Assembly: GCF_014192415.1 (NCBI RefSeq)
Contig: NZ_JACHXY010000004.1
Location: 1-57,392 of the forward strand
Reading direction: 5' to 3'
Length of the DNA stretch: 57,392 nucleotides
Origin: Microbacterium proteolyticum
GTDB lineage: Bacteria; Actinomycetota; Actinomycetes; Actinomycetales; Microbacteriaceae
Part shown: positions 34,630 to 43,193 of the stretch, one piece after another
Layout of the letters: every line of letters begins with the position of its first letter
Numbering within the stretch: position 1 is the first letter of the stretch
Program-made: the position numbers and the translations under genes
The notes under the pieces: model-generated
What the model saw: the letters and a program-made list of their open reading frames with translations, nothing else
The model's database searches: none
What the model was told of the DNA's origin: nothing

Positions 34630-35520
34630 ATGTCGGTCGGTCTGCTCGCCGTCGTCGATGACATCCTCAGCGCCGCCATGAAGGCCAGCGCCAAGACGGC
34701 GGGTGTGGTCATCGACGATGCCGCCGTCACCCCGCAGTACGTGCAGGGTCTGACGCCCGCGCGCGAGTTGCCGGTGGTGTGGAAGATCGCCCTCGGCAGC
34801 ATCATCAACAAGTTCGTCATCATCATCCCGATCGCGCTGCTGCTGACGGCCTTCGCCCCGTGGGTGCTGCCGTACCTGTTGATCATCGGCGGCGGCTTCC
34901 TCTGCTTCGAGGGCGCCGAGAAGGTGCTGGAGTGGTTCGGGGTGCACCACAGTGCGGCCGATGCCGACGAACCGCGCGACGAGAAGAAGCTCGTGCTCGG
35001 CGCCGTGCGCACCGACCTCATCCTCAGCACCGAGATCATGCTGATCGCACTCTCCAGCCTCGACCCCGACTTCGGGATCTGGATGACGCTGGGCGCACTG
35101 CTCGTCATCGGCCTCGCCATGACCGTGGTCGTCTACGGTGCGGTGGCCCTGCTGGTGAAGCTCGACGACATGGGTCTCCGTCTGATGAAGAGCCCGTCGC
35201 GGGGCACCCGCCGCTTCGGCGTGCGCATCGTGGCATCCATGCCCGCGGTCTTCCGCGTCATCAGCATCGTCGGAACAGTGGCCATGCTGTGGGTGGGAGG
35301 TCACCTGGTCATTCAGAACCTCGCCGAGACGCTGTGGTCCGGCCCGTACGACCTCGTGCACGTGATCACGCACGCGATCGAGGCGGCGGGACCGGTGGTG
35401 GTGTGGATCGTCGACACGGCGATCTCGGCGGTGTTCGGTCTGGCGCTGGGGCTCATCATCGTGGGCGTGGTGACGGGTATCTCGCGCCTGACCGGCCGGG
35501 GCGCTGTCGCCGCCCACTGA
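34630..35520 (+). CDS. DUF808 family membrane protein (YedI-like)
   Basis: A 296-residue integral membrane protein with about six to seven hydrophobic segments (for example IINKFVIIIPIALLLTAFAP and VAMLWVGGHLVIQNLAETLW). MSVGLLAVVDDILSAAMKAS and DDAAVTPQYVQGLTPARELP at the start are typical of DUF808. Function is unknown. GGGAGAAG lies eight bases before the ATG at 34630. The preceding 240 bases show only a TAGCGT that could be a -10. The stop codon lies inside the first unit of a 52-bp tandem duplication. Confidence 0.88.
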   Translation: MSVGLLAVVDDILSAAMKASAKTAGVVIDDAAVTPQYVQGLTPARELPVVWKIALGSIINKFVIIIPIALLLTAFAPWVLPYLLIIGGGFLCFEGAEKVLEWFGVHHSAADADEPRDEKKLVLGAVRTDLILSTEIMLIALSSLDPDFGIWMTLGALLVIGLAMTVVVYGAVALLVKLDDMGLRLMKSPSRGTRRFGVRIVASMPAVFRVISIVGTVAMLWVGGHLVIQNLAETLWSGPYDLVHVITHAIEAAGPVVVWIVDTAISAVFGLALGLIIVGVVTGISRLTGRGAVAAH

Positions 35521-35614
35521 GTGCGGTGACCGGCGCCTCGCGCACGCCCGAGGTCAGTCGAGCGCCCACTGAGTGCGGTGACCGGCGCCTCGCCTACGCC
35601 CGAGCTCAGTCGAG
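35511..35614. repeat. 52-bp tandem duplication at a convergent gene junction
   Basis: Units at 35511-35562 and 35563-35614 are identical except for three bases. Each holds the sequence of the DUF808 stop (CCCACTGA) and of the flavin reductase stop (TCAGTCGAG, read on the other strand). The duplication therefore copied the end of both convergent genes; only the outer stops are used. Confidence 0.9.
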
Positions 35615-36166
35615 CAGGGAGTGCTCGCCGAGACGGTGCCAGCTGCGGTTGTAGTACACCAGGGCCGCGCCCGCTTCGCCGGGCTCGAGGTCGCGTTCGA
35701 CGTCGACCTGCAGGGCCTGCGCGGCGATGACGGTGGAGCCTCCGGCATCCATGCGGCTGACCACCTTGCACCGCAACCAGGCGCGGACGCCGTGATAGAC
35801 CGGCTCGCCGGTGGCGAGGCGCGACCACGTCGAGGTGTCGGCGAAGCGGTCGAGGCCGCTGGTCGCTCCCGCGCGGGCGAGCGAGATGTCCTCGGCGTCG
35901 AGCAGGTGCACGACGATCGTGTCGGCCGCGATGATCGTCGGGGTCGCCGACGACAGCGCCGACACCGAGAAGATGAGCAGCGGCGGGTCGGCGCTCACCG
36001 ACGACACCGACGACGCGGTGAGGGCCACGGGGCCGTTCTCGCCGTACGCCGTGATGACCGCGATCCCGCCCGGGTGACCGCGGAACGCGCGCTTGAAGTC
36101 GTCGGCCGAGACCGACGTGCCGATGGCGGGAGTGCTGTCGGGGATCCCGTGCGCAAGCGAACTCAT
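35606..36166 (-). CDS. Flavin reductase family protein
   Basis: A 186-residue flavin reductase/FMN-binding split-barrel protein. DDFKRAFRGHPGGIAVITAY and GPVALTASSVSSVSADPPLL are the usual FMN-binding segments. Such proteins supply reduced flavin to a partner monooxygenase; no partner is adjacent, though an LLM oxidoreductase lies at 22 kb. The ATG at 36166 follows TACCGT by seven bases with no Shine-Dalgarno sequence. Its 3' end overlaps the second unit of the 52-bp duplication, so the final codons LLD-stop are part of duplicated DNA. Confidence 0.9.
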   Translation of the reverse strand: MSSLAHGIPDSTPAIGTSVSADDFKRAFRGHPGGIAVITAYGENGPVALTASSVSSVSADPPLLIFSVSALSSATPTIIAADTIVVHLLDAEDISLARAGATSGLDRFADTSTWSRLATGEPVYHGVRAWLRCKVVSRMDAGGSTVIAAQALQVDVERDLEPGEAGAALVYYNRSWHRLGEHSLLD

Positions 36167-36287
36167 ACCTACGACGGTAGGCGCTCCCGGCGGAAACGGC
36201 GCGGTATGGCGCAACACGATGAAACGCGGCCCCTCTGAAGAGCCTCGGGATGCGCATCGACCCGCGGGCGCGGGGCGACGGCCCGGA

Positions 36288-37514
36288 TCAGGCCGATTCG
36301 ACCTCGGCGACCTTCGGCCGCGGCGTCTTGGGCGACCCGAAGCGGCGGGCGACCCGTCGCGCGAGGCGGTGGCTGGGCCGCTCGACGAGGCGGAAGAAGA
36401 CCTCCGCGAGCCCGAGCGCGACCACGATCACGATGGGCGAGAGGAACAGGGGGTTGATGGACTCGGGAAGCAACCGACCGAACGCCACGATCATCGGCTC
36501 GTGCACGAGATAGAGGCTGAACGACCGCGTGCCCAACCAGCGAAGCGGGCGCACGCTGAGGGCGGCGCCCAGGCCCGGCGAGAGGATGACGAGGATGACG
36601 AGGAGCGCGGCCCCGAGCACCTGCAGCACCCGGGTCGCGGGTGCGACGAGCTCGAGGACGCCCTCGCTGAGCGGGAGTGCGAACACCATCCAGTAGCTGG
36701 TGATGAACAGAACGACCAGGACGCCCAGCCAGGCGAAGACCGGCGTGGGGTTTCGCAGCCGGTCGCGGAGCGCCGTCAGCCGGTCCCACTCGAAGGCGAT
36801 GAGGCAGCCGAGCGCGAAGATGGGCAGCTGGAAGAGGACGCCGAGCGCGTAGGGGCGCTCGATCGGTCCCTCGTACGCACCGACGACCAGCAGCGCCAGC
36901 ACGAAGACGACCTTTAGGGCGAGGCCGCGGCGCCACTTCGCGGCGAACAGGATGAACAGCGGCAGCAGCAGCGAGAAGATGATCTCCCACTTCAACGACC
37001 ACAGCACGGTGTTCGTCATCCCCGGCTGCGCGGGCACGATGAGGATGAGGTCGCGCAGGATGCCGAGCGGCACCGGATCCATGTGGATCTGCAGGAACCG
37101 GCTCCCCTCGACGAGGTCGGGGAGCGCGTAGATCCAGATCAGCGCCACGCCCACCGAGGCCCAGACCGGGATGTAGAGGCGCACGAGCCGGCTCGGGTAG
37201 TAGGCGCGCCAGTTCATCCGCGTGTGACGGGCGGGGAGGCACAGGACGAAGCCGCTGAGCACGAAGAACACGAAGACGGCGACCGATCCCTCCCACGGCA
37301 GGTGCAGGGGCGTGTGGGTGAGCCACCACATCGGTTCGCCGGGTGTCGTGGTGGGCCTCGGGTCGGCGAACGGGGTGACGAAGGAGTCGGACAGCAGCAG
37401 CGAGTGCAGAAGGACGACCACCATCGCGGCGACGCCGCGAAGCCCGTCGAGGCCCTCGATCCTGCGCGAACCCGCCGTCGACGGCGGCTCGGTCTTCGTG
37501 GCATCGCTGTTCAT
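36288..37514 (-). CDS. Acyltransferase 3 family membrane protein (OafA/YrhL-like)
   Basis: A 408-residue membrane protein with about ten hydrophobic segments. The family start GLDGLRGVAAMVVVLLHS, with the conserved His and Arg, lies at about residues 21-38, and FFVLSGFVLCLPARHTRMNW at about 90-110. These enzymes transfer acyl groups, often acetyl, to cell-surface sugars or lipids. GGGGGAAG precedes the ATG. It is a single gene. It may modify a surface glycan, but no link in sequence ties it to the cluster at 50 kb. Confidence 0.92.
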   Translation of the reverse strand: MNSDATKTEPPSTAGSRRIEGLDGLRGVAAMVVVLLHSLLLSDSFVTPFADPRPTTTPGEPMWWLTHTPLHLPWEGSVAVFVFFVLSGFVLCLPARHTRMNWRAYYPSRLVRLYIPVWASVGVALIWIYALPDLVEGSRFLQIHMDPVPLGILRDLILIVPAQPGMTNTVLWSLKWEIIFSLLLPLFILFAAKWRRGLALKVVFVLALLVVGAYEGPIERPYALGVLFQLPIFALGCLIAFEWDRLTALRDRLRNPTPVFAWLGVLVVLFITSYWMVFALPLSEGVLELVAPATRVLQVLGAALLVILVILSPGLGAALSVRPLRWLGTRSFSLYLVHEPMIVAFGRLLPESINPLFLSPIVIVVALGLAEVFFRLVERPSHRLARRVARRFGSPKTPRPKVAEVESA

Positions 37515-37619
37515 GTGTTCTTCCCCCCGGGTATCGCCCCGGGTCAGCATAGGGACTCGGCATCACGGACATGTAACGCGCGGGTACCCGCACGGGATCA
37601 TTCGCGCGTACACAACGGA

Positions 37620-37651
37620 AAGGGCCCGGATGCCGCGGCATCCGGGCCCTT
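37620..37651 (-). terminator. Terminator of the CitMHS gene (perfect 32-base palindrome)
   Basis: Bases 37620-37651 form a palindrome with two perfect 16-base arms and no spacer, built around GGATGCC/GGCATCC and flanked by A and T. It starts 12 bases after the CitMHS stop codon. Confidence 0.85.
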
Positions 37652-37662
37652 CTCCGACGGGT

Positions 37663-39189
37663 TCAGCGCAGCAGCGGCACAGCCCCCACCAGCACACCGA
37701 CGGCGAGCATGACGAGCGAGACGACCGTCGCGCGCCACAGCACCTTCTTGTGGTGGTCGCCGAGGTTGACGCCGGCGAGCGAGACGAGCAGGAGGATCGC
37801 CGGCACCAACGGGCTCTGCAGGTGGACGGGCTGACCGGTGATCGAGGCGCGGGCCATCTCGACCGGCGCGATGCCGTAGTTCGCGGCGCTCTCGGCGAGC
37901 ACGGGCAGGATGCCGAAGTAGAAGGCGTCGTTCGACATGAAGAACGTGAACGGGATCGACAGCACACCGGTGATGACCGCGAGGAACGGACCCATCGACG
38001 ACGGGATGACCTCGGTGATCCAGGCGGCCATCGCGGTGACCATGCCGGTGCCGTTGAGCACGCCGACGAGGACGCCGGCGGCGAGCACCATCGATACGAC
38101 GCCGACGATGCTGGGGGCGTGGGCGACGATCTCGTCGGCCTGGCCGCGCAGCTTCGGGAAGTTCACGATCAGGGCGAGGGCCGCGCCGACCATGAAGACG
38201 AACGCCAGCGGGAAGATGTCCATCACCAGCAACACCATCACCGCGACCGTGAGTGCCAGGTTGAACCAGATGAGCTTCGGACGCAGCGTCGCGCGGTTGG
38301 GGTCGAGCATCGTGTCGGCCATCGCGGTGTCGACGACGTCGACGAGCTGCGGGGCGGCGACGGCATCCCGACCACCACGGACCGTGACGACGTTGCCGGT
38401 GCGCAGCGACGCGACGGCGCCGGGCTTGGGCTCAGCGCCACGCACGAGGGCCGGGCCGCCGAGGCGACCGAACACGCCGGGGGTGCCGAGCTTCGAGGTG
38501 TCGACCGAGCCGGCCAGACGCTTGCGCTCGGACAGTCCGAGGAACCAGGCGAAGGCCAGGGAGACGACGAGGCCGGCGAGGAGCGAGGGGATCATCGGCA
38601 CGAACACGTCGGTGGGCTGCAGCCCCAGGGCTGTCGCGGCGCGGATGGTCGGGCCACCCCACGGCACGATGTTGAGCGTGCCGTTCATCAGGCCCGCGAC
38701 GCAGGTGAGCACGACGGGGCTCATGCCCAGGCGCAGGTACAGCGGAAGCATCGCCGAGGTGGTGATGATGAAGGTCGTGGAGCCGTCGCCGTCGAGCGAC
38801 ACGGCGCCGGCGAGGATCGCCGTGCCCAGCACGATCTTGGCGGGGTCGTCGCCGAGGAAGCGCGTAATCACACGGATGAGCGGGTCGAAGAGGCCGACGT
38901 CGATCATGATGCCGAAGTACATGATCGCGAAGAGCAGGAGCGCGGCGGTCGGCGCCATCTTGCCGATCGCGTCGATCACCATGTCGCCCAGGCCGAAGCC
39001 CGCGCCCGCGATGAGGCCGAAGATCGTCGGGACGACGATGAGGGCCACCATCGGTGTCATGCGCCGCGTCATGATCAGGGCCATGAACGACAGCACCATG
39101 AGGAAGCCGAGGGCCACGAGCACCCCGTCGGCGGGCGTGTAGGCCACCGGGTACTCGGCCGTTTCGGCCGCAAGGATCAGGGGGGTCAT
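37663..39189 (-). CDS. CitMHS family citrate/carboxylate transporter
   Basis: A 508-residue membrane protein with about 12 hydrophobic segments, of the CitMHS family, which import citrate complexed with Mg or Ca ions by proton symport. Typical stretches are LGFLMVLSFMALIMTRRMTP near the start, LDGDGSTTFIITTSAMLPLY and the conserved FTFFMSNDAFYFGILPVL. GAAGGAG precedes the ATG at 39189. It is divergent from a CitA/CitB-like two-component system that should control it. A middle loop (about 235-300) is hydrophilic. Confidence 0.94.
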   Translation of the reverse strand: MTPLILAAETAEYPVAYTPADGVLVALGFLMVLSFMALIMTRRMTPMVALIVVPTIFGLIAGAGFGLGDMVIDAIGKMAPTAALLLFAIMYFGIMIDVGLFDPLIRVITRFLGDDPAKIVLGTAILAGAVSLDGDGSTTFIITTSAMLPLYLRLGMSPVVLTCVAGLMNGTLNIVPWGGPTIRAATALGLQPTDVFVPMIPSLLAGLVVSLAFAWFLGLSERKRLAGSVDTSKLGTPGVFGRLGGPALVRGAEPKPGAVASLRTGNVVTVRGGRDAVAAPQLVDVVDTAMADTMLDPNRATLRPKLIWFNLALTVAVMVLLVMDIFPLAFVFMVGAALALIVNFPKLRGQADEIVAHAPSIVGVVSMVLAAGVLVGVLNGTGMVTAMAAWITEVIPSSMGPFLAVITGVLSIPFTFFMSNDAFYFGILPVLAESAANYGIAPVEMARASITGQPVHLQSPLVPAILLLVSLAGVNLGDHHKKVLWRATVVSLVMLAVGVLVGAVPLLR

Positions 39190-39357
39190 CGCGACTCCTT
39201 CGTCGGGACGGGCGCGGCTCTCGCGCTCTCGATGCGGTGACATTACGGATGCCGCCGCTCCCGGCGCGCGCTTGCTCGCATTGCGCGGGGTTATGCGCGT
39301 ACCGTGTGTTCTGCGCATTTCGCGCACAGGTCATCCCGCTCGAAGGAGAGGTGCGCC
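39190..39357. promoter_or_regulatory. Divergent control region of the citrate transporter and its two-component system
   Basis: The gap holds repeated TGCGC words, including TTGCGC (39281), ATGCGC (39293) and the inverted pair TGCGC-ATTTC-GCGCA (39312-39326). These are candidates for response-regulator binding. No complete consensus promoter can be named with confidence in either direction. Confidence 0.4.
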
Positions 39358-41001
39358 ATGCGGTTCGCCACGCGGATGCTCGTCGTACAGGTCGCCACCC
39401 AGGTCGCCGTCGTCGCCGTGTGCACCGCCGTCTTCGCCGGGCTCGGCGTGCAGCAGCTCAAGGCCGAAGCCGACTCGTCGGCGCTGAACATCGCGCGCTC
39501 GGTCGCGGAGTCGCCCCAGGTCCGCGACCTCGTCGCGGAGTACTCCGCCGATCCCGGGACCCCGGATGCCACGACCCTGCGCGACGGCGTGCTCCAGCGG
39601 TACGCCGCCGACGTCACCGAGCGCACGGAGGGCCTGTTCGTGGTGATCACCGATGATCACGGCATCCGTCTCGCCCATCCTGATCCCGACCGCCTCGGCC
39701 AGGTCGTCAGCACGAGCTTCGCCGACGCGCTCGCGGGCCGGGAGGTCGTGACGTGGGAGGTCGGAACCCTGGGGGAGTCTGCCCGGGCGAAGGTCCCCGT
39801 CTACCCGCCCGACGGCGGTGCCCCCGTGGGCGAGGTGAGCGTCGGTTTCGAGCGGGCGAGCGTCTTCGACGACCTGCCCACCCTGATCGGCGGCATCGCC
39901 GTCGCGGTGCTGCTCGCCGTCGCCATCGGCGCGCTCGTCGCTCTGCTGATGCGTCGTCGTCTCGAGCGGCTCACGCTCGGTGTGCAGCCGGAGGAGCTCG
40001 CCGCCCTCGTACAGACCCAGACCGCCGTGCTCGAGAGCGCCGACGAGGGCGTGGTCGCACTCGACGACGCGGGGGTCGTGCGCGTGTGCACCGCCGCCGC
40101 CGAGCGTCTGCTCGGAGTCACGGATGCCGTCGGTCGACCCCTCGCCGACCTCGCTCTCACGCCCGTCGTGACCGCGGCGCTCGCCGGCGCCGGTGCGAGT
40201 ACCGGCCTGCCGGTGGGGGATCGCGTGGTCTTCATCGACGTCCGCCCGGTCCGTCGGGGTTCGCGCACGCTCGGCCGCGTGGCGGTACTGCGCGATCGCA
40301 CCGACGTGGCAGCGCTGTCGGGGCGGCTCGACAGCGTGCGGGCGATGGGCGACGCACTGCGGGTGCAGCGGCACGAGAACGCCAATCGTCTCCACGCGGC
40401 GGTGGGCCTTCTCGACGCCGACCGCGCCGACGAGGCCCGGGCTTTCCTCGCCGACCTCGTCGATCGCGGCTCGGTCGACTGGGCAGTTCCCGGCATCGAG
40501 CTCGTCGGCGACGCGATGCTGCAGTCGTTCCTGGGGGCGAAGGCGCTCGCGGCCCGTGAGCGGGGTGTGGCGCTGCGCATCTCCGACGACACGTTCCTCC
40601 GCGGCACCGTCGACGATGTCGAGGACGTGGTCGCCGTGCTCGGCAACCTCATCGACAACGCCGTCACCGCGACGGCATCCGCTCCCGAGCCCCGCGAGGT
40701 CGAGGTGGCGGTTCTCGGCGACGGAGATGCCGTCGTGCTGACCGTGTCCGACACCGGTACGGGCATCGCCGATGCCGACGTCGTCTTCGCCGCTCGCGAC
40801 CGCGTCGACGACCCCGCCGCGGTGCACGGTCTCGGTATCGGCCTGCCCCTCTCGCGCGAGTTCGCGCGGCGTCGGGACGGAGACGTCTGGATCGTCGACC
40901 CGGGCGGCGACGGACACGGCGCCGTCGTGGCCGCGCGCCTGCCAGGGGTCCTGCGCCGCGCCGAGGGAATTCACGCCTCGAGAGCAGGAGACGCCGAATG
41001 A
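39358..41001 (+). CDS. CitA/DcuS-type sensor histidine kinase
   Basis: A 547-residue membrane sensor. Two transmembrane helices (about 9-30 and 175-198) bracket an extracellular Cache/PDC-like domain. A PAS domain follows (about 225-320). The phospho-acceptor His339 lies in QRHENANRLHAAVGLL, the SPOB-like pattern of the citrate/fumarate sensor group. The ATPase domain has NLIDNAVTA, DTGTGI and GLGIGLPLS. It should sense an external di- or tricarboxylate. GGAGAGG precedes the ATG. It overlaps the response-regulator gene by ATGA. Confidence 0.94.
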   Translation: MRFATRMLVVQVATQVAVVAVCTAVFAGLGVQQLKAEADSSALNIARSVAESPQVRDLVAEYSADPGTPDATTLRDGVLQRYAADVTERTEGLFVVITDDHGIRLAHPDPDRLGQVVSTSFADALAGREVVTWEVGTLGESARAKVPVYPPDGGAPVGEVSVGFERASVFDDLPTLIGGIAVAVLLAVAIGALVALLMRRRLERLTLGVQPEELAALVQTQTAVLESADEGVVALDDAGVVRVCTAAAERLLGVTDAVGRPLADLALTPVVTAALAGAGASTGLPVGDRVVFIDVRPVRRGSRTLGRVAVLRDRTDVAALSGRLDSVRAMGDALRVQRHENANRLHAAVGLLDADRADEARAFLADLVDRGSVDWAVPGIELVGDAMLQSFLGAKALAARERGVALRISDDTFLRGTVDDVEDVVAVLGNLIDNAVTATASAPEPREVEVAVLGDGDAVVLTVSDTGTGIADADVVFAARDRVDDPAAVHGLGIGLPLSREFARRRDGDVWIVDPGGDGHGAVVAARLPGVLRRAEGIHASRAGDAE

Positions 41002-41648
41002 CCGACATCCGTGTGCTCGTCGTCGACGACGACTTCCGCGTCGCGGGGCTCCACCGTGACGCCGTCGCGAGCCGCCCCGGCTTCGTCGCGCTCGAGCCCG
41101 CTCGCACGGTCGGCGAGGCCCGTGTCGCGCTCGCCGTGCACAGCCCCGACCTGCTGCTCGCCGATGTGTACCTGCCCGACGGCGACGGGGTGGAGCTCGT
41201 GCGCTCGGCGGGCATCGACGCCTTCGTGCTGTCGGCGGCGACGGATGCCGCGACCGTCCGCCGTGCCTTCACCGCCGGTGCCCTCGCCTATCTCGTGAAG
41301 CCGTTCGACACGCGCGTCCTGGCGGAGCGGCTCGACCGGTACGCCCGGTACCGGAACCTCCTCACCAGCCCTCGTCCGCTGTCGCAAGACGACATCGACC
41401 GCGCGGCATCCGTCATGCGCGGGGAGCGCGAGGGGCCGTCGCTCGCCCGCTCGGCGACCGAGCAGACGGTGCTGGCGGCCCTCGGTGCCGAGGAGGCATC
41501 GGCGTCGGAGGTGGCCGCGAGGATCGGCGTTTCGCGCGCGACGGCCCAGCGTCATCTGACGACGCTGGCGGAGCGTGGCCTGGTGCAGGTGAGTCTGCGT
41601 TACGGCTCCACCGGGCGCCCCGAGCACCGCTTCCGCGCCGGCACGTGA
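40998..41648 (+). CDS. CitB/DcuR-type response regulator
   Basis: A 216-residue regulator. The receiver domain carries the acidic triad VVDDD and phospho-acceptor Asp56 (LLLADVYLPDGDG), with Lys in LAYLVKPFD. The C-terminus is a helix-turn-helix of the citrate-response type (ASEVAARIGVSRATAQRHLT). It is translationally coupled to the kinase gene. The divergent CitMHS transporter is its probable target. Confidence 0.94.
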   Translation: MTDIRVLVVDDDFRVAGLHRDAVASRPGFVALEPARTVGEARVALAVHSPDLLLADVYLPDGDGVELVRSAGIDAFVLSAATDAATVRRAFTAGALAYLVKPFDTRVLAERLDRYARYRNLLTSPRPLSQDDIDRAASVMRGEREGPSLARSATEQTVLAALGAEEASASEVAARIGVSRATAQRHLTTLAERGLVQVSLRYGSTGRPEHRFRAGT

Positions 41649-41708
41649 GCGGCCCTCTCCCGCTTGGCAGCCGCTGAGCCGCGGGTGAGGGGCGGATGCC
41701 GCTCGAGC

Positions 41709-42992
41709 TCAGGCTTCCAGCACCGCCCACCCGCGCGGGCCCAGGGCGATGCGGCCGTCCGTCGGCGCACCCTCCCCGGCCACCAGCACACTGCCGTCGG
41801 CGACCGGCAGCGACACGGGCTCGTCGCCGATGTTCAACGCCACCACCACCGCGTCATCGCCCACCGCCGTACGCAGCACCACGGCGGTGTTCGACACCTC
41901 GACGACATCGGTGTGCGCACGCCAGAGCCAGGGCTTCCGCCGCCGCAGCGCGATCAGCGCCTGGTGGGCCTGCAGGATGCGCGAATCGGGCTCGACGTCG
42001 CCGGAGTGTGCGGGGAAGGCCGGTCGCACCGCGTCGTCCCCACCGAGTCGGTCCTCCTTGACGCCGGTCCACCCGAACTCGTCGCCGGCATACACCGACG
42101 GCGTGCCGGCCACGGTGAACAGCACCGCGAGAGCGTGCGGCACGAGGTCCGCGCCCACGGCCGAGGCGATGCGGGTGACGTCGTGGTTTCCGACGAAGGT
42201 CTGGGGCACGAACGTCGCGAGCAGCGCGTCGTGTCGCTCGATGGCGTGGCTCAGTTCGAAGAGGTTCCGGTCGCTGAGACCGTGCCAGATGCCCTGCCAC
42301 AGCTCGTACTGCGTGAGGGAGTCCATGCTCGACGCGCGCACGATCTCCACCGCGTCCCCGTGGATCACCTCGCCGAGGAACCACACGTCGGGGAAGCGCT
42401 CGCGGACCCTCGGCAGCACCTCGGCCCAGAACGACGACGGCACCGCATACGCGGCATCCAACCTCCATCCGTCGATCCCGCGGTCGAGCCAGTGGCACAT
42501 GACCTCCACCACGAGTTCGACGACGGCGGGGGAGGAGTGATCGAGCGCGACGAGGGCGTCGTGACCCTCGAACACGTCCGGCTCGAACCGGTCGCCCACC
42601 CACCGCCCCCGGAACAGGTTCGGCCCCTCTTCCGTCAGCGCGCGGAACGCCGCGTGCTCGCGCCCCACGTGGTTGAAGACGCCGTCGAGCAGGATCCGGA
42701 TGCCGCGCTCCCGCGCCGCGGCCACCAGCCGCGAGAAGTCCTCGTCGTCGCCCAATCGCGGGTCGATGCGGAAATGGTCGACGGTGTCGTAGCCGTGGGT
42801 CTCCGACGCGAAGACGGGGCCGAGCAGCACGCCGTTCAAGCCGAGCTCGATGACGTGGTCCAGCCACGGCTCGAGGCGGTCCAGGCGGTGCGCGACCTCG
42901 GCATCCGGACCCTCGCCGTCGCGGATCGGGGCCCCGACGAAGCCGAGCGGGTAGACGTGCCACCAGATGACGTGTTCGGGCCACGCGGGCAT
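41709..42992 (-). CDS. GH13 alpha-amylase family glycosidase (cytoplasmic)
   Basis: A 427-residue GH13 enzyme. The barrel opens HVIWWHVYPLGFVG. Catalytic residues are Asp179 (GWRLDAAYA), Glu208 (FLGEVIHG) and Asp271 (VGNHDV); ILLDGVFNHVG is conserved region I. No signal peptide is present. It is shorter than maltogenic amylases and neopullulanases and lacks their N-terminal domain, so specificity is uncertain; alpha-1,4-oligosaccharides are likely. GAGGAG precedes the ATG at 42992. It is transcribed in the same direction as the ROK regulator, about 200 bases downstream of it. Confidence 0.92.
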   Translation of the reverse strand: MPAWPEHVIWWHVYPLGFVGAPIRDGEGPDAEVAHRLDRLEPWLDHVIELGLNGVLLGPVFASETHGYDTVDHFRIDPRLGDDEDFSRLVAAARERGIRILLDGVFNHVGREHAAFRALTEEGPNLFRGRWVGDRFEPDVFEGHDALVALDHSSPAVVELVVEVMCHWLDRGIDGWRLDAAYAVPSSFWAEVLPRVRERFPDVWFLGEVIHGDAVEIVRASSMDSLTQYELWQGIWHGLSDRNLFELSHAIERHDALLATFVPQTFVGNHDVTRIASAVGADLVPHALAVLFTVAGTPSVYAGDEFGWTGVKEDRLGGDDAVRPAFPAHSGDVEPDSRILQAHQALIALRRRKPWLWRAHTDVVEVSNTAVVLRTAVGDDAVVVALNIGDEPVSLPVADGSVLVAGEGAPTDGRIALGPRGWAVLEA

Positions 42993-43109
42993 CCGGTCTC
43001 CTCTCGATCGGGGTGAGAACGTGCCGACGTTATCCGGCGCCGGTGCGCGTTGCGCGGGGGTTGCGGCCGCGCCTCCGCGCCGGCCCGCTGACGCCGTCCC
43101 GCCGCTCGT

Positions 43110-43166
43110 CGAGCGTCCCGGACACGCGGCCCCCCTCTCGTCGGCGCGGCGTTTCCTGGACACTCG
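43110..43166. repeat. Imperfect inverted repeat of the CGAGYGTCC family, copy 1
   Basis: The arms CGAGCGTCCCGGACACGC (43110-43127) and 43149-43166 match in 15 of 18 positions as an inverted pair. A better copy of the same element lies at 49485-49545, at the other end of the alpha-glucoside locus. Confidence 0.65.
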
Positions 43167-43193
43167 CCCGGCTCGGTGTCCGTGGGAAGACGT

